From NCBI GenBank assembly GCA_946534785.1, contig CAMNCY010000004.1, positions 1 through 39,765 on the forward strand: DNA of 39,765 bases, read 5' to 3'. The notes beneath the pieces were generated by a model. The model was given only the letters and a program-made list of their open reading frames with translations. It was not told where the DNA came from and made no database searches. Below, piece after piece: positions 18,901-27,116 of this stretch. A program made the position numbers and the translations under genes. The stretch's first letter is position 1; every line of letters starts with the position of its first letter. This stretch comes from an uncultured Lachnospiraceae bacterium. GTDB taxonomy: Bacteria > Bacillota > Clostridia > Lachnospirales > Lachnospiraceae.

Positions 18901-19284
18901 GGTATGGCAGTCGTTATCGTAGGCGGCCTTTTTGCTTCCACGATCCTGACCCTGATCCTGCTTCCCACGTTCTATATGATCGTGGATAAGCTTCGGAGAA
19001 ACAAGCCGAAGAAGGCGGCCATCTATGCCAGGGAGCCCGAAGCGCCGCTCTTTGCGGAGGGTGAAAAGGAAGAATATGCCGTTCCGGAAATGGCCGCACA
19101 GCCGGCGGAGGGGCCGTGCCCCGGGCCGGAAGATGACCCGGCGGAGGAGCCCGCAGAATTCCTCCCGGAGGAAGACGCTGCAGAAGAAACGGGAATCGGC
19201 CCGGCAGAAATCCCGGAGGAAGTTGCCGCAGACGATTCCGAAGAAAAGCCCGAAAGCGGGATCGAAATCGAAGATATAGACTAA
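15994..19284 (+). CDS. efflux RND transporter permease (AcrB/HAE-type), with acidic C-terminal tail
   Basis: 1096 aa; KRPVAVIVILIGLILFGITSITRFELKLMPDMNIPMMVV; TM4-like LTAMVLSIGMITDNAVVVIE; GVLMLAGIVVNNGIIFID; 1-nt stop/start overlap with adaptor. Confidence 0.95.
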   Translation: MHRLTKACLKRPVAVIVILIGLILFGITSITRFELKLMPDMNIPMMVVMETYPGASPEEVDDLVIEEIREACSSISGLSKTVTQSNENVGYVILQFEYGTDMDQAYDDVKQVVDVVAYSLPEDAGDPVIMEIDMNAIADMTLSISADSDDIDIKKEVNEVVEPEFKKAGALADISTTGGDERYISVRLIPEYAAQYGISTSSVVSAIQAVNYSMPAGSVNYGDLYLNMETEVAYETIPQLEQVPITTARGQTIHLGDVANISYAVSDTTSLSRYNGTDNISMSLTRRQSSSSVTLSRQIKGYIEALKEKAPELTIQVVYDSADEIIDTLKSVFLTLIEGIALSMFVIFLFFGDLKGSLIVGSTMPISLLAALILMRFMGFSLNVITLTAMVLSIGMITDNAVVVIELCFRKKKEGYEYPDAAYLGTRTVINSVIGSTLTTVVVYLPLALLKGISGQLFQQLGYTIVFVLMASLVSAITIVPFFYMLYQPRERENNPFSRALAAFAGKYAKFLAGVLKRKKLATLIALIAFGITIWMATFLDSELLAATDEGIIAVNVSFRPNLNLDVMDEEMRKIEDYVVSTGVVDSYSMSVSRTSSSGSINAYKSEDVKDSSQAIADVWNRDLKGFSPVCDISVRSGSTIGMDSLVTGSVYEVDISSGSREQLLEASDMILQAMEETPGVISASSTVTETGSKAKVVIDPVMAAAKGFSAQQISGMIYANMTGTNATDVTIDGVKYQITVEYPKDQFRTIADIRSMTFTNMQGVSVPITDIADITFVSAPQMISRQDGRFNATVTATMTEETRADIVEVLKPKVESLPLGDDIRFETSATSEAMQEEFSGLGEAIIIALYLVFMVMAIQFGSIVYALLIMLCIPFAGIGSILLMLIMRVKVSITSLMGVLMLAGIVVNNGIIFIDTANQFRDEGEEIAEALVHAGRDRMRPIFMTTLTTELAMLPTAFKLAKDSEVMQGMAVVIVGGLFASTILTLILLPTFYMIVDKLRRNKPKKAAIYAREPEAPLFAEGEKEEYAVPEMAAQPAEGPCPGPEDDPAEEPAEFLPEEDAAEETGIGPAEIPEEVAADDSEEKPESGIEIEDID

Positions 19285-19374
19285 AAAGCAGGTTGTAGTA
19301 TAATATCCATGTCAGATTCCGCAGAAAATTCATTAGATCCCATGGGACCGGTCCGAGGACCGGAAGGAGTCGCT

Positions 19375-20295
19375 ATGGATAAGAGAAAAAGAACGTTCAT
19401 TACAGCACTGACAGCTGCCGCGGCAGCTGTCGTGCTTGTTTTTGTTTTGCTGCATACGGGCAGTCATGATGCGGAAGCATCCGAGATCACGCCGGCAGTG
19501 CCGGTACAGGCGGCCCCCGTACAGACAGCGCCGGCGCCGGTCAGGGCTCCTTCACAGACCATGTTCGACTGGTGCCGCGGAAAGACGCTCTCCATCCTGG
19601 GTGACAGCATCTGCACCTTTGACGGATATATTCCCGCGGGATATGATACCTGGTACCCCAAAAGCTATCTGGATGATATCAATTCGACCTGGTGGATACA
19701 GTTCCTCGCCCTGACGGGCATGCAGCTGGGGACAAATGATTCCTGGTCGGGAAGCCTTGTGAGCGCGGATCCGGACGGGAAGAATAATCAGTATATCACC
19801 GACAGGAGGCTGAGCAGTCTTATGATTCAGGATCCTGCAGGCGGACCGGCGAAGGCGCCGGACGTCATCCTGGTCATGGGCGGCGGAAATGATTTCAGCG
19901 AGGACATAACGCCCGGAACCTATACAGGGACCTTGGTCAGCGGGGCTGCGCCTTCGACCTTCGCAGAAGGTTTCGAATACCTTTTAAGGAGCCTGGAAAT
20001 ACGCTATCCGCAGTCACAGCTTATCGTCTGTACCGTACCGCCCATGTTCAGCGACCGGAAGGATGACAGTACTACAACGCCCAAGCACAATGATGTCGGA
20101 CTTACGTTGGAGGATTACAACGTTGTTGTCCGTGCGGCAGCGGCGGCCCACGGGATCCCGTGCGTCGATATGGATCATGCGGGGCTCGTGGAAGCGGACC
20201 TTCCGGACGGGATCCATCATAATAAGCTGGGCGCTTCCAAAATGGCCGTATTTATCTCTGAGTATTTAAAGCTGATCCCTGCACAGAGACCGTGA
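19375..20295 (+). CDS. SGNH/GDSL hydrolase, membrane-anchored or secreted
   Basis: LSILGDSICTF (block I), MGGGNDF (block III), DGIHHNKLGASKMA (block V); N-terminal TM; SD GGAAGGAG before ATG 19375. Confidence 0.9.
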   Translation: MDKRKRTFITALTAAAAAVVLVFVLLHTGSHDAEASEITPAVPVQAAPVQTAPAPVRAPSQTMFDWCRGKTLSILGDSICTFDGYIPAGYDTWYPKSYLDDINSTWWIQFLALTGMQLGTNDSWSGSLVSADPDGKNNQYITDRRLSSLMIQDPAGGPAKAPDVILVMGGGNDFSEDITPGTYTGTLVSGAAPSTFAEGFEYLLRSLEIRYPQSQLIVCTVPPMFSDRKDDSTTTPKHNDVGLTLEDYNVVVRAAAAAHGIPCVDMDHAGLVEADLPDGIHHNKLGASKMAVFISEYLKLIPAQRP

Positions 20296-20309
20296 GGCGG
20301 TAAGACGGA

Positions 20310-21314
20310 ATGAAAGCAGCACTGACTCCGGCGGGCTCCAAAAGAATGGCCGCCATACTGATCCTGGAGATCCTGCGGCAGTATTCCGATGATGAGCATC
20401 GCCTTACCCAGCAGGACATCATCCATTACCTGAAGAAGGACTATGACCTGGAATGTGACCGCAGGACGGTCCGGAACAACCTGCAGCTTCTGCAGGATGC
20501 GGGGTATGACATTTCCATGGAGGACGGATACTGTCTGTTTTCCCGTGATTTCGACGATGCCGAGCTCAGGATGCTGATCGATTCGGTCCTGTTTTCCAAA
20601 ATCCTTTCCAAGAAGCAGGCGAAGACCCTGATCGACAAGCTGAAAAGCCAGGGCAATATCTACTTCAACGCCAAGGTTTCGCATGTCAGCGGCCTTTCCG
20701 ACATGCAGCGGTCCGACAACAAGCAGCTCCTGTACTGCCTGGATGCGATCAACGATGCGATCGACCGGAACCGGAAGATCTCTTTCATACACAACCATTA
20801 CGAAACAGACTTCAGGCTTCATCCGGGGGCAAATAATCCGTACATCGTCAGTCCTTACCAGGTCGTGGCCAACAACAGCCGCTACTACCTGATCTGCTGG
20901 GACGAGCATTATGAAGATCTGTGCTATTACCGGATCGACAGGATCACGGACGTGGAGATCCTTGCGGACCGGAGAAAGCCGATGCGTCTGGTGCCCGGAC
21001 TGGAGAAGGGGCTTGACCTTCCGAAACACATGGCGGAGCATGTCTACATGTTCCGGGGAGAGAGCGTCCCGATCCGGCTGAAGACGAAGAAGAGTATGAT
21101 GGGAGAGCTGATCGACTGGTTCGGGAAGGATTTCCGGATCATGGAAACGGACGGGGACGACATGATTGTACGGATCGTCTGCAATGAGACCTCGGCGTTC
21201 TACTGGTCCCTGCAGTACGGTATGTATGTGGAAGTGCTGGAGCCGGCCGCCCTTCGGGAAAAGATCACCGCAGCCCTGAAAGAGATCTCGGCAAGATATG
21301 ATAAGGATGTATGA
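20310..21314 (+). CDS. WYL domain-containing transcriptional regulator
   Basis: N-terminal HTH (LTQQDIIHYLKKDYDLECDRRTVRNNLQLL) and WYL-type SPYQVVANNSRYYLICWDEHYEDLCYYRIDRI. Confidence 0.9.
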   Translation: MKAALTPAGSKRMAAILILEILRQYSDDEHRLTQQDIIHYLKKDYDLECDRRTVRNNLQLLQDAGYDISMEDGYCLFSRDFDDAELRMLIDSVLFSKILSKKQAKTLIDKLKSQGNIYFNAKVSHVSGLSDMQRSDNKQLLYCLDAINDAIDRNRKISFIHNHYETDFRLHPGANNPYIVSPYQVVANNSRYYLICWDEHYEDLCYYRIDRITDVEILADRRKPMRLVPGLEKGLDLPKHMAEHVYMFRGESVPIRLKTKKSMMGELIDWFGKDFRIMETDGDDMIVRIVCNETSAFYWSLQYGMYVEVLEPAALREKITAALKEISARYDKDV

Positions 21315-21366
21315 CAGTATCAGTATTCAGCATAAATAATGTAATAAGGCAGGAGTAACAGGCAAT

Positions 21367-22524
21367 ATGAAGAGGTGGAACAAAGATTTTCTGGATAAGC
21401 CATGGGCAGCCTATACGGTGGCGGCATGTTCGGCAGTGCTGCTGTTCCAGATCCTTGAGCATCTGGGGCTTTTCGTTCACGGAGTGAGTGTCTTCTTCGG
21501 ATATCTGGCGCCGATCCTCTATGGGATCGCCCTTGCGTACCTTTTGCTTCCGGTCAGTCATTTCTTCGAAAATACGGTTTTTTCAAAGGTCCGTTCCGAC
21601 AAATGGAAGAAACGCCTCGGGATCCTGCTTACTTATGTGGTCCTGATCCTGGTCTTTGTGATCCTGACTGCAGCCATCATTCCGCAGATCGTCAGAAGTA
21701 TCGTGACCTTTGTCACAAGCCTCGGAGAATATGAGAACTCCCTGAACGAGATCCTGGAGCAGCTCAATGCCCAGGCGCTTGCCCTGAATATCGACATCAC
21801 CGAAATAACGCAGTTCGGTTCCGATATCCTGAGCAGGGTCGTCAGAGTCATCTCTTCCAATATGGGGAAGGTGATCGGCACTTCCTACAGCATCGGCCGC
21901 GGCGTCTTCAATGTTGTCGTCAGTTTCATTCTGGCCGTGTATTTCATGGCGGATGCCAGCCGGCTGATCGGCGGCGTGAAGCGTTTCATGAGCCTGTTCC
22001 TGAAGGAGAAGACCCGTAAATGGCTGGGAAGCTTTGAGAGGCGCTGTAATGCGATCCTTCTGCGTTATATAGGCGGCGACCTTCTGGACGGCCTGATCGT
22101 CGGCGTCATCAACAGCATTTTCATGCTGATCATGCGGATGCCGTATGTGATCCTGGTATCGGTCATCGTGGGCGTGACCAATCTGGCCCCGACCTTCGGT
22201 CCCATCGCAGGCGGCGCTATCGGCGCACTGATCCTTCTTTTCTCCGATCCCTGGGATGCCCTGACCTTTATTATTTTTACCGTCATCCTGCAGACAGTTG
22301 ACGGATATGTGATCAAGCCCCGGCTCTTCGGAAGCTCTCTGGGTGTATCCAGTGTCATGATCCTGATCTCGATCATCCTCGGCGGCGGGATCTTCGGCGT
22401 TGCCGGCATCCTGTTCGCCATTCCCTTCGCGGCGATCGTGCATTATATCTATCATGGCGCGGTAGATTCTCTGGAAAAAAGAAGAAGGAGCGGAAAACCG
22501 CTCCCTCCTGGTGTCAGTAATTGA
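21367..22524 (+). CDS. AI-2E family transporter (PerM/UPF0118)
   Basis: Eight-TM pattern; IGGDLLDGLIVGVINSIFMLIMRMPYVILVSVIVGVTNLAPTFGPIAGGAIGALILLFSDPWDAL and GYVIKPRLFGSSLGVSSVMILISIILGG typical of family. Confidence 0.92.
   Translation: MKRWNKDFLDKPWAAYTVAACSAVLLFQILEHLGLFVHGVSVFFGYLAPILYGIALAYLLLPVSHFFENTVFSKVRSDKWKKRLGILLTYVVLILVFVILTAAIIPQIVRSIVTFVTSLGEYENSLNEILEQLNAQALALNIDITEITQFGSDILSRVVRVISSNMGKVIGTSYSIGRGVFNVVVSFILAVYFMADASRLIGGVKRFMSLFLKEKTRKWLGSFERRCNAILLRYIGGDLLDGLIVGVINSIFMLIMRMPYVILVSVIVGVTNLAPTFGPIAGGAIGALILLFSDPWDALTFIIFTVILQTVDGYVIKPRLFGSSLGVSSVMILISIILGGGIFGVAGILFAIPFAAIVHYIYHGAVDSLEKRRRSGKPLPPGVSN
22476..22504 (-). terminator. minus-strand intrinsic terminator inside the 3' end of the AI-2E-family CDS
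   Basis: GGAGCGG-AAAA-CCGCTCC hairpin (22487-22504); read on minus strand it is followed by TTCTTCTTTTTTCC. Confidence 0.7.
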
Positions 22525-23437
22525 ATTTTCCCTCGTTCTTTTCTTCGAGGGCTTTTATGGCGTGATATGTATATTCGGCAAAGGGGACCGGGATGCCGGC
22601 CTCCTTTGCTTTTTTCATGAGAACACCCGTGAACATGTCGATCTCGGTCCTGCGTCCCGCGTCCAGGTCCTGGAGCGTGGAGAAGCGGACAGTGGGCGGC
22701 CAGGAGTCCTTTGTATTGGAGAGCGGGTGCAGATGGATGCCGTTTGCCTGTGCAACGGCAGACACCTCACGGTACAGCGCGTCTCTTATGAAGGCGACGT
22801 GCTCACTGTCAAAATAGGAGCGGAAGGGTGTTGCGAGAACGGCCTGGGGCAGGTTATAGCAGATGTTGAGCGCATATTTGTCCCACTGATCGGTCAGGAT
22901 GTCTTCCATGATATGGCCGTGCAGGCCGGCACAGGCAAGAAGGTCCCGGATCGCCAGGATCCGTTCCGACGGCTCCGAAGATCCCTTTTCTCCGTAGAAG
23001 ACGCCCGGCGTCCTGTCGGGATCGAAGACGATATTGCCGTCCTTCCTTGCGGAAACGATGCGCATAAGAGAGTATACGATATGGGAGGGATCAATGACGG
23101 ACCCGATGATCTCTTCGCTGTCGATGCCGTTCATCAGGCTCATGACGATCGTATCCGGTCCCGTGGCCTTTTGGATCGCGGGCAGTACGGAGAAAAGTCC
23201 GCTGTATTTGGTCGCGATCAGAAGAAGGTCCACGCCCCGCTCCGACGCTTCCGCAGGATCCAGCACGCAGGGGCGGTACTGCTTCCCGTTGATCCATACG
23301 CCGTCCCGTAACAGCCGCTCTTTTCTTTCCCCTTCCGCGATCAGGAAGAAGTCCGTACCTTCAAGATCCGTAAGCCCGTAAATAAAATAGCCGCCGACAG
23401 CGCCGGCGCCGATCAGTGCCGTATGCTTGATTTCCAT
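22514..23437 (-). CDS. ketopantoate reductase family (ApbA/PanE-like) protein
   Basis: TALIGAGAVGGYFIYGL Rossmann start, MSLMNGIDSEEII, LLACAGLHGHIMEDILTDQWDKYALNI. Confidence 0.87.
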   Translation of the reverse strand: MEIKHTALIGAGAVGGYFIYGLTDLEGTDFFLIAEGERKERLLRDGVWINGKQYRPCVLDPAEASERGVDLLLIATKYSGLFSVLPAIQKATGPDTIVMSLMNGIDSEEIIGSVIDPSHIVYSLMRIVSARKDGNIVFDPDRTPGVFYGEKGSSEPSERILAIRDLLACAGLHGHIMEDILTDQWDKYALNICYNLPQAVLATPFRSYFDSEHVAFIRDALYREVSAVAQANGIHLHPLSNTKDSWPPTVRFSTLQDLDAGRRTEIDMFTGVLMKKAKEAGIPVPFAEYTYHAIKALEEKNEGKFNY

Positions 23438-23557
23438 ATGATTTTACATTCCTTTATGATAATATTATCGTGATAAAAAAGGCTCAGACAGACACAGCCG
23501 TCTGTTTCATTATATCAGGATGCGCGGATGGCGCAAACAGGCGGCACAGGAGGCAGA

Positions 23558-25351
23558 ATGCATAAATTATTGGAATATCCGTTTGACAGCGGTCTGATCA
23601 GAAGAAAACAGAAGTCTATCAGAAGAGAGCTCCTTTCCGCGGAAGGACTCCTGGAGAAGAAGGTGGCGGTCCTCGGCGGTTCCACGACCCATGATATCAT
23701 TACGATGCTGGAACTGTTCCTTCTGGGGAACGGCATAAAGCCCTCTTTTTACGAATCGGAATACGGCCAGTTCTGGCAGGATGCGATGTTCGACAACGAA
23801 GAGCTGAAGGAATTCGCGCCGGACATTATTTATATCCATACCTCGAACCGCAATATCCTTTCCTGGCCCCAGCCCGCCTCCTCCGAGGAGGAGATAAACG
23901 GCATGCTGGAGGCGGAGTTCAGCCGCTTTAAGGCAATGTGGGAGAAGCTTTCTGCTGTTTACCGGTGCCCCATTATCCAGAACAATTTCGAATATCCCTT
24001 CTTCCGCCTTATGGGCAACAAGGATGCGGCGGATGTGCACGGACGGGTCAATTACGTGAGCCGCCTGAACATGAAATTCTATGAATACGCACAGAACGCA
24101 GATCAGTTCTATATCAACGACATCAATTACCAGTCGGCGGATTACGGCCTCGCCAGATGGTCGGATCCTTTCTTCTGGCATATGTATAAATATTCCCTGT
24201 GCCTGGATGCGATCCCGTATCTTTCCTTCAACGTGGCGAATATCATCAAGTCGGTCTACGGAAAGAACAAGAAGGCCCTTGCCCTGGACCTGGATAATAC
24301 CCTCTGGGGCGGCGTCGTGGGAGATGACGGGCCTGAGAACTTAGAGCTCGGCCAGGAGACCTCCATGGGACAGGTCTATACCGAGTTCCAGCAGTACCTG
24401 AAGGAGCTTTCGAAGAGGGGGATCCTTCTCAATATCATTTCCAAGAATGATGAGGAGAATGCCCTTGCCGGACTGGCGCATCCGCAGATGGTCCTGAAGA
24501 AGGATGATTTTATCAGTATCAAGGCCAACTGGGACCCCAAGAGCGTCAACCTCGTCAATATGGCAAAAGAGCTGTCGCTCCTTCCGGAGTCCTTTGTCTT
24601 CGCGGATGACAATCCGGCGGAGCGGGAGATCATCCGGCAGCAGGTCCCGCAGGCGGCCGTGCCCGAGATGGACAAGGTGGAGCATTATATTTACGCGATC
24701 GACAGGAGCGGATATTTCGAGACGACCACGGTCTCGAAGGACGATCTTCGCAGAAGCGCCATGTACAAAGAGAACATGGAACGCATGCAGCTGGAGAATT
24801 CCTTTGCCGATTACGGGGAGTATCTGAAGTCCCTGGAGATGAAGGCCGAGATCGGGAGCTTTATCCCGCTTTACATGGCAAGGATCGCGCAGCTTACGAA
24901 CAAGAGCAATCAGTTCAACCTGACGACGCGCCGGTATACCCAGGAGGAGATCGAGAAAGCGGCGGCAGATTCGAACTTTATCACATTATATGGTAAACTG
25001 ATTGACAGATTCGGTGACAACGGTGTAGTCAGCGTGGCCATCGGAGAGAAAAGAGGAGACGAGCTGGATATTATCCTGTGGCTGATGAGCTGCCGTGTCC
25101 TCAAGAGGGACATGGAGTTCGCCATGATGGACGAGCTCGCGGCAAGAGCGGAAAAAGAGGGGATCAAAAAGATCCTCGGCTACTATTATCCGACGGCCAA
25201 GAACGGCATGGTCCGCGATTTCTACGACAGACAGGGCTTTACGAAGATCTCGGAGGACGAAGCGGGAAATACCGTATGGGCGCTGGATATCAGCAAAGGG
25301 TACACTAAAAAGAATCATGTGATTGAAATCGGGGAGGTTGAAACAGAATGA
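23558..25351 (+). CDS. FkbH-like HAD-IIIC family protein (SGNH-like N-term + HAD + GNAT-like C-term)
   Basis: ALALDLDNTLWGGVVGDDG (DxDxT HAD motif), LTNKSNQFNLTTRRYT, LMSCRVLKRDMEFAMMDEL; SD CAGGAGG before ATG 23558. Confidence 0.92.
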   Translation: MHKLLEYPFDSGLIRRKQKSIRRELLSAEGLLEKKVAVLGGSTTHDIITMLELFLLGNGIKPSFYESEYGQFWQDAMFDNEELKEFAPDIIYIHTSNRNILSWPQPASSEEEINGMLEAEFSRFKAMWEKLSAVYRCPIIQNNFEYPFFRLMGNKDAADVHGRVNYVSRLNMKFYEYAQNADQFYINDINYQSADYGLARWSDPFFWHMYKYSLCLDAIPYLSFNVANIIKSVYGKNKKALALDLDNTLWGGVVGDDGPENLELGQETSMGQVYTEFQQYLKELSKRGILLNIISKNDEENALAGLAHPQMVLKKDDFISIKANWDPKSVNLVNMAKELSLLPESFVFADDNPAEREIIRQQVPQAAVPEMDKVEHYIYAIDRSGYFETTTVSKDDLRRSAMYKENMERMQLENSFADYGEYLKSLEMKAEIGSFIPLYMARIAQLTNKSNQFNLTTRRYTQEEIEKAAADSNFITLYGKLIDRFGDNGVVSVAIGEKRGDELDIILWLMSCRVLKRDMEFAMMDELAARAEKEGIKKILGYYYPTAKNGMVRDFYDRQGFTKISEDEAGNTVWALDISKGYTKKNHVIEIGEVETE

Positions 25352-25584
25352 GAGAAGAGATCTATGAGAGACTGACAGAAGTGTTTCATGATGTTTTTGA
25401 TGATGATTCGATCGAGATCGGTGATGCTACGACAGCTGCGGATATTGACGGATGGGATTCCCTTACGCATATCTCTCTCCTGTCTGCGGTAGAAGACGAA
25501 TTTGATATTACCTTTGACATGAAGGCGGTCCAGGGACTTAAGAACGTCGGTGCCATGGTGGATCTGATCGAGGATATGATATGA
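25348..25584 (+). CDS. acyl carrier protein
   Basis: 78 aa; GWDSLTHISLLSAVEDEFDI phosphopantetheine-Ser motif; 4-nt overlap with both neighbours. Confidence 0.93.
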   Translation: MREEIYERLTEVFHDVFDDDSIEIGDATTAADIDGWDSLTHISLLSAVEDEFDITFDMKAVQGLKNVGAMVDLIEDMI

Positions 25585-27107
25585 TGTCGATCACGTCGCT
25601 TCAGTTTGTGGTCCTTTTCCTGGTTTCCGTCGGGATCTACTATCTGATTCCCGGGCGGCTTCAATGGTATGCGCTGATCGCGTTCAGCGCATACTTTTTC
25701 TGTGTTTCCTCAAAACCGGTGACAGGACTGTACCTGGCAGCGTCCATCCTTATTACAACGGCGGTCAGCACCGTCATGAAGAAAAACAGGGAAGGCCGGG
25801 GCGCGAAGGCAGCACTCATCGCAGGGATCCTGGCAAATCTCGGGATCCTGGCACTTCTGAAGTACAGCGGCTTTTTCGTATCCAACCTGAATGCTGCAGG
25901 AAGGCTCCTTGGCGGACCGCAGATCCCCATGCCTTCTTTTGCATCGCCTCTTGGCGTCAGCTTTTATACCTTCAGCATCGTGGGCTACCTTCTGGACTGC
26001 TACTGGGGGATCACGGAGCCGGAAACGAACCTTCTGAAGAATGCGCTTTTTGCAGGATACTATCCCCTTCTTACCAGCGGCCCCATCGTACGGCACAAGG
26101 ACCTGAAGGACCAGCTGTATGCCGCCCACCGTTTTGACTGGGAGCGCGTTACCTTCGGCCTCCAGAGGATCTTCTGGGGAATCTTCAAGAAGCTGGTCAT
26201 TTCCGCAAGGGCCGGCGTGATCGTGGATACGGTCTATTCGGACACGGAAGCCTATCCCGGCCTCTATATCTGGGTCGCGGCGCTTCTTTTCATGGTCCAG
26301 CTGTATACGGATTTTTCCGGCTGCATGGATATCATCATCGGCGCATCGGAATGCTACGGGATCATCCTGCCGGAGAATTTCCGGACCCCCTTCTTTTCCA
26401 GGTCGGTCCAGGAATACTGGCAGAGATGGCATATCACCCTGGGCCTGTGGATGAAGGATTACCTGATGTATCCCATCCTCCGCAGCAGGGCTTTCCGGAA
26501 TATGGGAAAATCCCTGAAAAAGAGCCTTGGCAAAAAAGCTGCCCGCCAGATCCCGACCTATCTGGGCATGCTGATCCTGTGGATCGTCATCGGTCTGTGG
26601 CACGGCGGGGCCTGGAAATATATTCTGGGAGAAGGCATGTGGTTCTTTGCCTGCATCGTTCTGGGACAGCTCATGGAGCCGGTATTTAAGAAATGGATCG
26701 CCGCTCTTCATATCAATACGGAGACCTTTTCCTGGCATCTGTTCCAGTCGGCCCGGGTCTATCTTCTGGTATGTATAGGCAACCTTTTCTTCCGCCTGAA
26801 TTCCTTCCGGGAGGCACTGAAGGCAATGCGCCTTTCCGTCAGCCGCTTCAACCCGTGGATCCTTTTCGACGGTTCCCTGGACCAGCTGGGGCTTTCCGAT
26901 AAGAATGTGCGCGTTCTTTTTGCCGGGATCCTGGTCCTGCTTGTCGTATCGGCACTGCAGGAGAAGGAGTCCGTAAGGAAGATGATCGCCCGGCAGAACC
27001 TGGTTTTCCGCTGGATTCTGTATGTCGGCCTTATCTGGCTCATCGTCGTTTTCGGCATGTACGGCCCGGGATACGATGCGGCATCGTTCATCTATCAGCA
27101 GTTCTGA
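25581..27107 (+). CDS. MBOAT family membrane-bound O-acyltransferase (AlgI/DltB-like)
   Basis: VQEYWQRWHITLGLWMKDYLMYPIL and VIGLWHGGAWKYILGEGMWFF with conserved catalytic-type His. Confidence 0.95.
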   Translation: MMSITSLQFVVLFLVSVGIYYLIPGRLQWYALIAFSAYFFCVSSKPVTGLYLAASILITTAVSTVMKKNREGRGAKAALIAGILANLGILALLKYSGFFVSNLNAAGRLLGGPQIPMPSFASPLGVSFYTFSIVGYLLDCYWGITEPETNLLKNALFAGYYPLLTSGPIVRHKDLKDQLYAAHRFDWERVTFGLQRIFWGIFKKLVISARAGVIVDTVYSDTEAYPGLYIWVAALLFMVQLYTDFSGCMDIIIGASECYGIILPENFRTPFFSRSVQEYWQRWHITLGLWMKDYLMYPILRSRAFRNMGKSLKKSLGKKAARQIPTYLGMLILWIVIGLWHGGAWKYILGEGMWFFACIVLGQLMEPVFKKWIAALHINTETFSWHLFQSARVYLLVCIGNLFFRLNSFREALKAMRLSVSRFNPWILFDGSLDQLGLSDKNVRVLFAGILVLLVVSALQEKESVRKMIARQNLVFRWILYVGLIWLIVVFGMYGPGYDAASFIYQQF

Positions 27108-27116
27108 GGAGGCAGT

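Noticed and set aside
22511-23311. 266-aa plus-strand ORF opposite the PanE-like gene
   Set aside because: Antisense to a clear ketopantoate reductase-like CDS; no independent RBS or domain evidence.
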